Made by a program: the position numbers and the translations under genes. From Corynebacterium pygosceleis (GTDB lineage: Bacteria; Actinomycetota; Actinomycetes; Mycobacteriales; Mycobacteriaceae): a stretch of DNA of 64,000 bases. This document shows positions 26,641 through 35,067 of the stretch, one piece after another. The notes below the pieces were generated by a model. That model ran no database searches and had not been told where the DNA came from. It saw only the letters and a list, made by a program, of their open reading frames with translations. Location of the stretch: NCBI RefSeq assembly GCF_016595275.2, contig NZ_JAENIQ020000005.1:97470-161469 (forward strand). Direction: 5' to 3'. Numbering within the stretch: position 1 is the first letter of the stretch; the number at the start of each line of letters is the position of its first letter.

Positions 26641-28328
26641 TCGTCACCGACATCCGCCGCATCACCGGTGCCGCGGGAACCACCGCGTTCCGCCGCTTCA
26701 CCGCACTGACCGTGCTCTCCTCCGGCCTGCAGGTCGCCGCCGTCGTCCTGCTCATACCCCTGCTGCACCACCTCTTCGACCGTGACGCCGCAGGCGCGGG
26801 CCCCTGGACCGCGGCGCTGGTCGCGGTCACCGCCGCCATCTGGATGATCGAACGCAGCGCGGCCGGAACCGGCGTCGAGCTCGGACTGCACGCCATGCGG
26901 GCCGTGGGGCGGCACGGGGTCCGGGCGATCAGGGACACCCCGCTCGAGGAGCTCACACCGGCACGGAAATCGGAGCTGCGCTCCCTCATCGGCGGCGGGG
27001 GCATCGAACTGACCAGCATGGTCGTCCTGCTCATCACCCCCATCCTGACCGCCGTGTCCTTCACCTGCTTCCTCGCCGTCGCGCTCCTGTTCATCGACTG
27101 GCGCCTCGCGCCGGTCACCGTCGCGGGGGCGGTGCTCCTCCTCGGCGCGGTACTGCTGTCCGAGAGGATCGAGCGCGGCGCCGACGACGTCTTCACCGGT
27201 GCCACCCTCGAACTCGACGAGCGGCTCGTCGAGTTCGCCGTCGCCCAACCGGCGCTGCGCACCGCTGGGAGGGTGGAACGCGGATCGACCCACGTCGACG
27301 ACGCCGTCGCGGGCGGGGTCCGTGCGGTGCGCCGGCTCCTGCTGTGGCAGATCCCGGGGCAGATGCTCACCAGCACCGCCCTGCAGCTGACCCTTCTCGG
27401 ATTCGGCGCGGCGACCTGGCTGGCGTACGACGACGGGCGACTGGACGGCGTCGAGGCGGCCGTGATGGTCATCGTCCTCATGCGCGTCATCGAACAGATC
27501 ACGGCGGTGTCCATGCTCGCCAGTTCCCTCCACACCGTCGGTACGACGCTGCGCCAGCTCCGCGAACTCGTCGAGCGTCCCACGACCGTGCCCGGGCGAC
27601 GCCCGGCCCCCGGGACACTCCGCGCCCGCGGAATCGGTGTCACCCACCCGGACGGCACCGTCGCGGTGGCCGGGGTGGACCTGGACCTCGAACCAGGGAC
27701 GACAACCGTCATCGTCGGGCCCTCCGGGTGCGGCAAATCCACGCTTCTCGACGTGCTGGCGGGCCTCGTCGAACCGACGACCGGCACCGTGTCGGTGGGG
27801 GAGCTGCCGGTCAGTGCCGCCGATCTGCGGTCCATGACCACGGCCGTGTTCCAGGACACCGTGCTGGGAAACACGACGATCCGGGACAACCTCCGGATCA
27901 CCGGCCCGGAACTCGACGCCGTGATCAGTGCCGCCCAGCTGGACACGGTGCCCGGGTCATCCGGTGACGAGCCGGACATGAGGGTCGGGGAATCGGGGAA
28001 CCGGCTCTCGGGTGGTGAGCGTCAGCGCGTCGGCATCGCCCGGGCACTCGCCGCACCCGGCGACCTGCTCGTCGTCGATGAGGCGACGGCGAACCTCGAC
28101 GCCCACAACGAGCGCGCCATCGTCTCGTCCCTCGCCCGGGTGAAGGGGAAGCGCACCACCATCGTCGTCACCCACCGGCCCGCCGTGCTGGAGATCGCCG
28201 ACCGGGTGGTGGTCATGGCGGAGGGCCGGATCGTCGAATCGGGGACCCGGGAGGAATTGAGCGCCGCAGGCGGTGCCTTCGCCCGGATGGAGCGGCGGTG
28301 GCGGGAGGTCAGGGACTGGCGGGTGTGA
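26637..28328 (+). CDS. irtB: IrtB-like siderophore ABC transporter subunit
   Basis: 563 residues, starting at an ATG overlapping the irtA stop. An exporter-fold transmembrane domain occupies about residues 1-320. The ATPase domain has Walker A GPSGCGKST near 361, signature LSGGERQR near 456 and Walker B LLVVDEATANLD. It pairs with IrtA as a heterodimer in which IrtA alone carries the FAD domain. The 3' end overlaps the convergent DUF418-like gene by 20 bp. Confidence 0.92.
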   Translation: MIVTDIRRITGAAGTTAFRRFTALTVLSSGLQVAAVVLLIPLLHHLFDRDAAGAGPWTAALVAVTAAIWMIERSAAGTGVELGLHAMRAVGRHGVRAIRDTPLEELTPARKSELRSLIGGGGIELTSMVVLLITPILTAVSFTCFLAVALLFIDWRLAPVTVAGAVLLLGAVLLSERIERGADDVFTGATLELDERLVEFAVAQPALRTAGRVERGSTHVDDAVAGGVRAVRRLLLWQIPGQMLTSTALQLTLLGFGAATWLAYDDGRLDGVEAAVMVIVLMRVIEQITAVSMLASSLHTVGTTLRQLRELVERPTTVPGRRPAPGTLRARGIGVTHPDGTVAVAGVDLDLEPGTTTVIVGPSGCGKSTLLDVLAGLVEPTTGTVSVGELPVSAADLRSMTTAVFQDTVLGNTTIRDNLRITGPELDAVISAAQLDTVPGSSGDEPDMRVGESGNRLSGGERQRVGIARALAAPGDLLVVDEATANLDAHNERAIVSSLARVKGKRTTIVVTHRPAVLEIADRVVVMAEGRIVESGTREELSAAGGAFARMERRWREVRDWRV

Positions 28329-29721
28329 CCCGTGGCGGAAGATCGCTGCGGGTCGCCTTCCCGATGATCCACCGCAGCAGACCCTCGAGCGGGCCCCGGC
28401 GGAACCGCCACCGCCACAGGGAGGACAGCAGCAGCGCCGCGAGGGCCGTCACCGCGAAGCCGTCCAGATCGAATCCGCTCTCCGCAGCGGGCAGCGGGGC
28501 GCCTGCGTCGGCGTCGTCGTCCTGTTCCTCGATGTACCGGGCGAAGAGGCGTTCCTGCTCGGCGGAGAACTCCTCCCACAGGCGCTCCTCGCGGGGCCGG
28601 AACTCCATCCAGTTGTCCGACTCACCGACGATCCGCTGATAGTCCGTCCACGCAGGTTCCTCCGGGACGTCCACGGCCGGGGCGGACGTCGCATCCGCAT
28701 TGAGGGTATCCGGCCCAGCGGTACCCGAGGAGGGGGACCCGGGTCCGATCAACGCCATGAGGGAGAACCCCGTGAGCATCGTCGCGGTGAGCACGTGCGC
28801 GACATAGACCGTGAGCGCCATCGAACCCGTGGCACGCAGTGGATAGAGCAGAACCCCGGCCCGACGGGCGTGGCACGCCAGCAGGCAGAGCCCGACTGTC
28901 GCGACGGAGGCCCCGACGCTGACCACCACATCCCCCAGCCCACCGCTGTGCGGAGCCGCGGAGAGGAACAGATCCCCGGCGACCGCGAGATTGGGGTCCT
29001 GGAAGTCGAAGGGCGGTGAATCGTGCCCGATGTCGAGCACGTCGAGGCGCCACCACCAGGTTCCCAGCCCGGCGACCACCGCCCCGATCACCGCCGCGGT
29101 CGTCCACCTCCGGGGCCCGGAGTAGATGAGATGTCGGTGCAGCAGAATCCCGGTGATCCCGTAGAGCAGCCAGGCCGGGAGCGGATAACCGAGGGTTATC
29201 AGCACCGGATAGAAGTCCCCCAGCCGCAGCAGGGTGGTCACCGCGGCGCCCGCGAGAAACAGCACCGCCCACCAGATCACGAGGGTCCGGGTCCGCCAGC
29301 GCACCGCCGGCGCGAGCAGGATGATCTCGATCCCTATGGCCATGAGCACGACGGCGATCATGGACTGCACGTACGTCAGACCCAGCCCGATCGCGACGAC
29401 GAGCATGCCCCGGACGTAGAGCCTGCTCCGCGAGGAAGCCAGGTTTTCACCCCCCGCCGCGGCACCCGCGCTGCCCATGAACCCCAGTGAGACACCGGCG
29501 AGCACCGCGAACAGCGAGGAGGGCAGGCCCGTCGCCAGCAGGTGCGCCGCATCGCCGGCGGGGGAATCCCCGGGTACGCCGATGTGCGCGAACATCATCC
29601 CGAAGATGGCGAGGGCCCGCGCGACGTCGATGCCCGCGACCCGCGACCCGTTCCCGACGGGGGCCGGTGGTGGTTGTGTGACGGTGTTCGCCTGGGACAC
29701 GGGCATCTCCTTCGCTGGCAT
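28309..29721 (-). CDS. DUF418/DUF1624-like polytopic membrane protein
   Basis: 470 residues with about ten membrane segments. The N-terminal RVAGIDVARALAIFGMMFAHI is the typical opening of DUF418 and heparan-glucosaminide-acetyltransferase-like (DUF1624) proteins. Between the later helices there is an acidic, charged extracytoplasmic or cytoplasmic segment (about residues 340-425, rich in Glu and Asp). Function is unknown for the family; acyl transfer to a surface glycan is only a possibility. The ATG at 29721 has AGGCGGGG upstream; a second ATG at 29706 is less likely. The mutarotase gene lies 52 bp upstream on the same strand. Confidence 0.8.
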   Translation of the reverse strand: MPAKEMPVSQANTVTQPPPAPVGNGSRVAGIDVARALAIFGMMFAHIGVPGDSPAGDAAHLLATGLPSSLFAVLAGVSLGFMGSAGAAAGGENLASSRSRLYVRGMLVVAIGLGLTYVQSMIAVVLMAIGIEIILLAPAVRWRTRTLVIWWAVLFLAGAAVTTLLRLGDFYPVLITLGYPLPAWLLYGITGILLHRHLIYSGPRRWTTAAVIGAVVAGLGTWWWRLDVLDIGHDSPPFDFQDPNLAVAGDLFLSAAPHSGGLGDVVVSVGASVATVGLCLLACHARRAGVLLYPLRATGSMALTVYVAHVLTATMLTGFSLMALIGPGSPSSGTAGPDTLNADATSAPAVDVPEEPAWTDYQRIVGESDNWMEFRPREERLWEEFSAEQERLFARYIEEQDDDADAGAPLPAAESGFDLDGFAVTALAALLLSSLWRWRFRRGPLEGLLRWIIGKATRSDLPPRVTPASP

Positions 29722-29773
29722 CCCCGCCTGGCGGGCTGACGAAGTGGAACCTTACCAGCGTGGGAGAGGGCCC

Positions 29774-30559
29774 TCAGCCCAGCTCCGGGACCGTGAGCTG
29801 CGCGGTCATGCCGATGGTCACCGTTTCCCCGGGTACCACCGGGACACCCGCGAGATCAGGCCCCAGGAGGGCGGGCTCGACGCACACGAAGCGCCGCCAC
29901 TCGCCCTCCCCGAGATCCCGCATGCCCGCAGCGTTCTCCGCGCCGGGATTCCAGACGATGACCGAATCCGTCCCCCTTCCCGTCACGTCCACCGTCCGGG
30001 TGCCGTCGGTCAGTGTCGCGGTCCGGCCGGCGGGGGCGGTGATGATCCGGTCGACCAGACCGTTGAACGTGATCGCACCCCCGACGCGGCCGTCCGCGCC
30101 GGTCACCCGGTCCAGGACCGCCTCACCGTCGAGCCCCGTCACCGTGCAGTCATCGATGTCGCCGACGCCGAAGTACGGGTGGAACGCCAACTGCACGGGG
30201 CGGGTCCCGGGTGCGTCGTTCCGTGCCGACAACTCCACGAAGATCCCGTTCGGTGTCGGATCCGCGCTGAAGGTCAGATGCCAGTCATCCCGGTCCAGAA
30301 CAGCTGCCAGCCCGGTGCCCGTGACCCTGCACTCCCAGTCCACCCGGCGGGCGAAACCGTGCGCGGGCTCCTCACCGAGCAGAGTTCCGAACCACGGTGC
30401 GATCAGCGGTACGCCGCCCCGGATCGGGGTTCCGGCTCCGCAACCGGTGACGGAACTGACGAAGAGCAGTTCCCCTCCCGGGGTTCCGGCGGAGACCAGA
30501 TGGGCCCCGGCCGGATGCGCGGCCAGGCCGTGGGCGGTGATGAGATCCTGAGTGTCCAT
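29774..30559 (-). CDS. D-hexose-6-phosphate mutarotase (YeaD-like aldose 1-epimerase family)
   Basis: 261 residues. Aldose-1-epimerase fold with the catalytic histidine in QLAFHPYFGVGD and the base glutamate in RFVCVEPALLGPD, plus GGVPLIAPWFG near the N-terminus, matching the YeaD subgroup that interconverts hexose-6-phosphate anomers. The start codon ATG 30559 sits 6 bp after TAGGTT on the minus strand, so the mRNA may be leaderless. It is divergent from pip, and the DUF418-like gene follows it. Confidence 0.88.
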   Translation of the reverse strand: MDTQDLITAHGLAAHPAGAHLVSAGTPGGELLFVSSVTGCGAGTPIRGGVPLIAPWFGTLLGEEPAHGFARRVDWECRVTGTGLAAVLDRDDWHLTFSADPTPNGIFVELSARNDAPGTRPVQLAFHPYFGVGDIDDCTVTGLDGEAVLDRVTGADGRVGGAITFNGLVDRIITAPAGRTATLTDGTRTVDVTGRGTDSVIVWNPGAENAAGMRDLGEGEWRRFVCVEPALLGPDLAGVPVVPGETVTIGMTAQLTVPELG

Positions 30560-30610
30560 GCCCCCAACCTAGTCCTCATGCGTGAGCTCCGGGCGGTAGT
30601 CTGGGGCGCT

Positions 30611-31903
30611 ATGACCGTCACCACCAGCCGACGATTCGGGCACACGTTCCGCAGCCACACCATCTCCGTTCCCTGGGATCCGACGGACCCGTGTCTGGGT
30701 GACCTCGATCTCTACGCCCGGGAGATCATTCCCGACGGAGGGGAGAATCTCCCGGTCCTGATTTTTCTCCAGGGCGGACCCGGCAACCCCTCGCCCCGGC
30801 CCACCGGGATCAGCGGCTGGATCGGAGAGGTCCTGAAGACCCACCGACTCGTCCTCCTGGATCAGCGCGGCACCGGACGGTCGGGCCGGATCGACGCAGC
30901 CTGCCCGCACATCGGTGACACCGACCTCACCCGACGTCTCGCACTGCTGCGTGCGGATCTCATCGTCGAGGACTGTGAGCGGCTCCGGGAACACCTCGGG
31001 GAGAAGCGGGTGTCCCTCTACGGGCAGAGTTTCGGCGGTTTCTGCATCACCACCTATCTCTCCCGGTACCCCGACAGCGTCGACACTGCCCTGCTCACCG
31101 GAGGGCTGCCGACCGTCAGCCGGGGGATCGACGACGTCTACCGGGCGACCTACACGCAACTGGCCCGCAGGCACCGGGACTTCTACACGCGCTTCGGCTG
31201 GGTCGAGGACCGGATACGCGAGGTCTGCCACCACCTCGACAACTCCGACGAACGACTGCCCACCGGGGAACGGCTGAGTTCCCGCAGGTTCCGGCTCATC
31301 GGCACCGAGCTCGGCCGGGGTGCAGGATTCGACACCCTGTACTACCTCCTCGAACAACCCTTCCACGAGGTGCGGGGGGAGAAGCGGCTGCGCCGGGACT
31401 TCCTCGACGACGTCGGCGCCCGCGTCAGCCTGGAGCGGCACCCTCTCTACGCGGTGGTCCACGAATCGATCTACGGTGGCACGGTCCCCGGTGCGACCGA
31501 CTGGTCCGCACACCGCATGCGGAACGAGGTGGAGGGCTTCGCCGAGGAGTCCGATCCCCGCGACCGTTCCGTGCCCTTTTACCTCACCGGTGAACACGTC
31601 TATCCGTGGCAGTTCGAGGAGGACCCGGCACTGGTTCCGTTCCGGAGGGTCGCCGAGGACCTCGCCGCGAAGGACGACTGGTCACGTCTCTACGACGCCG
31701 ACACGATCGCCTCGTCACCGGCCGTCGCAGCCGCCGCGATCTACGTCGACGACGTCTACGTCCCCATGCGGTTCTCCCTGGAGACGGCCGAGGTGTTCCG
31801 TGACCTCAGACCCCACATCACGAACCGGTTCCAGCACGACGGCATCCATCACGACGGTGCGGGCATCCTCGGACGTCTGATGGAACTGGTCCGGGACCAC
31901 TGA
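30611..31903 (+). CDS. pip: Proline iminopeptidase-like alpha/beta hydrolase
   Basis: 430 residues from ATG 30611. The oxyanion-hole motif QGGPGNPSPRP near residue 54 and the nucleophile elbow YGQSFGGFC (S140) identify the prolyl aminopeptidase (S33) family. The final His lies in NRFQHDGIHHDGAG. It would remove N-terminal proline from peptides in the cytoplasm, since no signal peptide is present. TAGTCT ends 8 bp before the ATG and there is no ribosome site, consistent with a leaderless transcript. An ATG 33 bp upstream is an alternative start. Confidence 0.9.
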   Translation: MTVTTSRRFGHTFRSHTISVPWDPTDPCLGDLDLYAREIIPDGGENLPVLIFLQGGPGNPSPRPTGISGWIGEVLKTHRLVLLDQRGTGRSGRIDAACPHIGDTDLTRRLALLRADLIVEDCERLREHLGEKRVSLYGQSFGGFCITTYLSRYPDSVDTALLTGGLPTVSRGIDDVYRATYTQLARRHRDFYTRFGWVEDRIREVCHHLDNSDERLPTGERLSSRRFRLIGTELGRGAGFDTLYYLLEQPFHEVRGEKRLRRDFLDDVGARVSLERHPLYAVVHESIYGGTVPGATDWSAHRMRNEVEGFAEESDPRDRSVPFYLTGEHVYPWQFEEDPALVPFRRVAEDLAAKDDWSRLYDADTIASSPAVAAAAIYVDDVYVPMRFSLETAEVFRDLRPHITNRFQHDGIHHDGAGILGRLMELVRDH

Positions 31904-31998
31904 GGGCGGGACACGGTTGCCCGCGCGCTAGGGTGGAGGCAACCGCACGCCCGAGGCGACGCGGAAGAAGACAGACACCGTCACGGAGGACACGCCAC

Positions 31999-32154
31999 GT
32001 GAGTGACAAGGACCATCTCGACACCGGAGCGTTCGACGGCACCGGCCACGGCGCCGACATCCCGGCGGAACTCGAGGGTCTGTTCGACAGTTTCCTCGTC
32101 GATGAGGAGCATCTGCTCCATCCCGACGAGGTACCGCCCCAGGCCTACTCCTGA
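31999..32154 (+). CDS. Small acidic hypothetical protein
   Basis: 51 residues from GTG 31999, with an excellent GGAGGA 8 bp upstream. The product is strongly acidic (Asp/Glu and His rich, e.g. DEEHLLHPDEVPPQAYS at the C-terminus) with no signal or membrane segment. I recognise no family. Support is the ribosome site and spacing after pip; the 3' end overlaps the convergent rbsK by 10 bp. Confidence 0.5.
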   Translation: MSDKDHLDTGAFDGTGHGADIPAELEGLFDSFLVDEEHLLHPDEVPPQAYS

Positions 32155-33071
32155 CCCGGAAGTTCCGCGCCGGGCCCCGGGTAGGAGTCCTGTGCACCGT
32201 GTCCGGTCACCGCGTACGCCCCCACCCGGACCGCGTGGCGTGCGGCGGACACCAGGTCATCGCCGACCGCGAGGCGTGCCACGCACGCGCCGGCGAACGC
32301 GTCACCGGCACCCGTCGTGTCCACCGGGGTGACGGAGGGGGTGTCCACCCTCTCACTCCCGTCCGGTGTGGCGACCAACGCACCGGCGGCACCGAGCGTC
32401 AGGATCACCGAGGCGAATCCGGCGTCGACGAGTGCGCGGGCACAGGCCTCGGGGCCCGCGGTCACCGCCACCTCACCGTCGTGCCCCAACTGTGTCAGGA
32501 TCAGCCCGGCCTCGTGTTCATTCGCCATCAACGGGTCAGCCCGCAGCAGTGCATCCCGGTCGACCTCCACGACGGGGGCGAGATTGACGACGACACGTCC
32601 CGTCGCCGCCTCCACGGCGGCGCGGAAACCGGATGCCGGGATCTCGCCCTGGAGGAGAACGATCCCCGCACCAGCCACCGTGTCACGGAATCTCCCGACG
32701 AACCCGGCGTCCACGGCGGCGTTCGCCCCGGGGATGACCATGATCGAGTTCTCCCCGGACCCGTCGACGGTGATCACCGCGAGCCCCGTCGCCCCGGGAA
32801 CGCTCTCGACCGCGTCCAGATCCACCCCGGCGGAACGGAGCACCGCCGTCGCAGGTGCGGCGTGTGCGTCATCGCCGACGGCCCCCACGAAACGGACCTC
32901 CGCCCCCTGGAGTGCGGCGGCGACGGCCTGGTTCGCGCCTTTGCCGCCCGGGGAGATTCCTCCGCCCGACGCCATGACGGTTTCCCCGGGGCCCGGGCGA
33001 CGCGCGACGGAGACGGTGAGATCGGCGTTGATGGAACCGACGACAGTGACGGGAAGATGCTGGTCCTTCAT
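32145..33071 (-). CDS. rbsK: Ribokinase
   Basis: 308 residues from ATG 33071, which has AGGAGAA upstream. PfkB-family sugar kinase: VVGSINADLTVSVARRP at the N-terminus, SPGGKGANQAVAAA (substrate-binding GGKGAN), NLAPVVEVD, and the ATP/anion-hole motif DTTGAGDAFAGA near residue 250. It phosphorylates ribose to ribose-5-phosphate. No ribose transporter is adjacent, so it may scavenge ribose released from nucleosides, for which genes lie a few kb away. Confidence 0.93.
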   Translation of the reverse strand: MKDQHLPVTVVGSINADLTVSVARRPGPGETVMASGGGISPGGKGANQAVAAALQGAEVRFVGAVGDDAHAAPATAVLRSAGVDLDAVESVPGATGLAVITVDGSGENSIMVIPGANAAVDAGFVGRFRDTVAGAGIVLLQGEIPASGFRAAVEAATGRVVVNLAPVVEVDRDALLRADPLMANEHEAGLILTQLGHDGEVAVTAGPEACARALVDAGFASVILTLGAAGALVATPDGSERVDTPSVTPVDTTGAGDAFAGACVARLAVGDDLVSAARHAVRVGAYAVTGHGAQDSYPGPGAELPGQE

Positions 33072-33202
33072 GATTCTCCTCGGCGGAACGGGTGATGAGC
33101 GGCGCAGGGTCCCGCCCGGTCGGACTGTGTGCCTCCCCATTGTGCCAGCATCCGGGACCGTGACGGCGAAACGCGGGGACACCGCCGGAACCCGTCGGAT
33201 TC
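33072..33202. other. Short intergenic region upstream of rbsK
   Basis: 131 bp between the exonuclease-like gene and the rbsK start. The rbsK ribosome site is here. I see no clear operator or hairpin. Confidence 0.4.
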
Positions 33203-33715
33203 CTACCGTTCCCGGCGGTGGATCAGCGCGTGCAGCGCCTCAGCGTTGCCCACGGCATCATCGACCGGATGGTGGGTGTGCGGGGTACGGCGCAGTTCCT
33301 TCCACCGGTGTGCATCATTGAAATCACCGGTCAGACCGGCGTGGAAATCCCCGATCCGGCGGGCGGAGAAACCGAACGGGTTCCTCCTCCCCAGACTGTC
33401 GAACAACCAGGCGATCCACATGAAATCAAAAGCGGGATTGTCGCTGACGAAGGTCGGGGTGGACGTCGTCCGCTCAGCGAGCCACAGTTCGAGGGAGAGT
33501 GCGACGGGGAACGGATCGACCGGTGGGGCGTCCGGATCGGGGACGGGCACCGGGCCATCCGGGGGAAGGGTCCCGACCAGGACACCGTGGAACGTGTCCC
33601 TCTGCCGGTCGACCCCGGGGACGTCACGGAAGTGGACGACGGCGAACTCCGTCATGACACCGGAGAAGGGCGTCGCGGACGTCGATTCGACATCGACGAT
33701 GAAGTAGCGGCTCAC
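33203..33715 (-). CDS. DEDDh-type 3'-5' exonuclease-like protein
   Basis: 170 residues from GTG 33715. The first motif YFIVDVEST supplies the D8/E10 pair, DNPAFDFMW the middle aspartate, and HHPVDDAVGNAEAL the terminal His...Asp of DEDDh nucleases, so an RNA or DNA 3'-5' exonuclease is likely. Its size resembles the small actinobacterial exoribonuclease RNase AS, but similarity is not obvious beyond the active site. The nearest purine-rich ribosome site is over 20 nt upstream, so translation may be weak or coupled to the DoxX gene 25 bp away. Confidence 0.75.
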   Translation of the reverse strand: MSRYFIVDVESTSATPFSGVMTEFAVVHFRDVPGVDRQRDTFHGVLVGTLPPDGPVPVPDPDAPPVDPFPVALSLELWLAERTTSTPTFVSDNPAFDFMWIAWLFDSLGRRNPFGFSARRIGDFHAGLTGDFNDAHRWKELRRTPHTHHPVDDAVGNAEALHALIHRRER

Positions 33716-33740
33716 CGTGTCAACCGCGGTGTCGGCCCGT

Positions 33741-34091
33741 TCACCTCCCCCTCCAGATCCGCAGGCCCGCCCGGATCAGCGGGATCTGGAGCGGAATCCG
33801 GAGAACGGACAGAACCCGCAACCACGGTGCCTTGTTCCGGTAATCCCATGCCATCTTCATGTTCCCCGGCCACACCCCCACCATCAGCAGTGCCGTCACC
33901 AGGCCACCGATGCGGCGTGTCCCCGGAATGGCGAGGAGCAGTGCCGTCGCCAGCTCGAGGTAACCCGATCCGTAGGTCCACGCCCGGCGGTCCCCCGGAA
34001 GTTTCCCGGGAACGAGCCGGTCGAACCCCTCCGGACGGAGGAAGTGCATGATCCCCGCTGAACTGAACAGTGCGATCAGGAAACCTCTCAT
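33741..34091 (-). CDS. DoxX-family small membrane protein
   Basis: 116 residues from ATG 34091. Four hydrophobic segments and the family pattern (FSSAGIMHFLRPEGFDRLVP, then GYLELATALLLAIPGTRRIGG and MVGVWPGNMKMAWDY) place it in the DoxX/SURF4-like group. These quinone-linked or redox-linked membrane proteins have no general defined function. It lies in a same-strand run with the FAH hydrolase upstream and the exonuclease downstream. Confidence 0.85.
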   Translation of the reverse strand: MRGFLIALFSSAGIMHFLRPEGFDRLVPGKLPGDRRAWTYGSGYLELATALLLAIPGTRRIGGLVTALLMVGVWPGNMKMAWDYRNKAPWLRVLSVLRIPLQIPLIRAGLRIWRGR

Positions 34092-34144
34092 GGGGTCAGA
34101 GCATACCCGGGAACGCACCGTGGTCCGCGGCGGCACCCGCCTCG

Positions 34145-35053
34145 CTAGCGGACGGTGATCCGGTTCGAGATTCCGCCGAGCCCGGTGATCTCGACGGTGA
34201 CGGTGTCACCGTCGGTGAGCATCTCGCGGGGGGACCTCGCCCAGCCGACACCGCCGGACGTGCCGGTCGCGATGACGTCGCCCGGACGGAGATTGATGAA
34301 GGTGGTGATGAACCGCACCAGCGCCGCCGGGTTGAACACCAGCTCCCGGGTGTCCGCACGTTGTTTCTCCACGCCGTTGACCCGTGTGACCAGTGTGGCG
34401 GACCCGGGATCGAACGCGTCCCCCGTGGTCATCCACGGCCCGAACCCCGATGCGGAACACAGGTTCTTTCCCTGGAGCCACTGCGCGGTGCGGTACTGCA
34501 GGTCCCGCATGGTGAAGTCGTCGAACACGGCGTACCCGGCGATCGCCTCTGTCGCGGAGACCTCATCCGGTGCGCCGCCGAGCGGGACATCCCGACCGAT
34601 GACGACGGCGAGTTCCCCCTCGAAGTCCAGCGCCCCGGAATTGTCCGCCGGGACCTCGACCCCGTCGAAAGGACCTGTGAGGGCATCGGGGAACTTGGCG
34701 AACAGGGTGGGGACGTCGGGGAGTTCATGTCCCATCTCGGTGATGTGGTCCGCGTAGTTGAGTCCGGTGCACAGGATCTTTCCCGGACGGGGGATGACCG
34801 GTGCGAGGTCCCGGGCGGAGATGTCCACCGTGTCGACGTGCGGACCCGAGACGAGATCCCGCCAGTTCTCCCGCTGGAGCAGATCCCCCACGTTCCGTAC
34901 CCCGGCCGCGGAGATCGGATGCACCCGGAGGACGGCGGAGGGACCGTCACCGGCGCGGAGCGCCTTGGTGAGGGCGGTTTCCGCAGCTTCCGGATCGGCG
35001 ATGAGCCCCGGAAGGGTCCGGCCGTCGGGTGTTCGGAAAGTCAGTAGTCGCAT
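34145..35053 (-). CDS. Fumarylacetoacetate hydrolase (FAH) family protein
   Basis: 302 residues from ATG 35053. FAH domain with KILCTGLNYADHITEMG, the acidic metal site ALDFEGELAVVIGRD, YAVFDDFTMRDLQYRTAQW and GDVIATGTSGGVGWARSP. Members cleave or decarboxylate beta-diketo or hydroxymuconate-type acids; the exact substrate is unknown. It could supply an FAH activity missing from the hpa operon, though it is 13 kb away. The ATG lies 8 bp after TATACG with no ribosome site, so a leaderless mRNA is likely. The sequence over that promoter repeats ten bases of the hpa operator. Confidence 0.85.
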   Translation of the reverse strand: MRLLTFRTPDGRTLPGLIADPEAAETALTKALRAGDGPSAVLRVHPISAAGVRNVGDLLQRENWRDLVSGPHVDTVDISARDLAPVIPRPGKILCTGLNYADHITEMGHELPDVPTLFAKFPDALTGPFDGVEVPADNSGALDFEGELAVVIGRDVPLGGAPDEVSATEAIAGYAVFDDFTMRDLQYRTAQWLQGKNLCSASGFGPWMTTGDAFDPGSATLVTRVNGVEKQRADTRELVFNPAALVRFITTFINLRPGDVIATGTSGGVGWARSPREMLTDGDTVTVEITGLGGISNRITVR

Positions 35054-35067
35054 GCGTGGATCGTATA

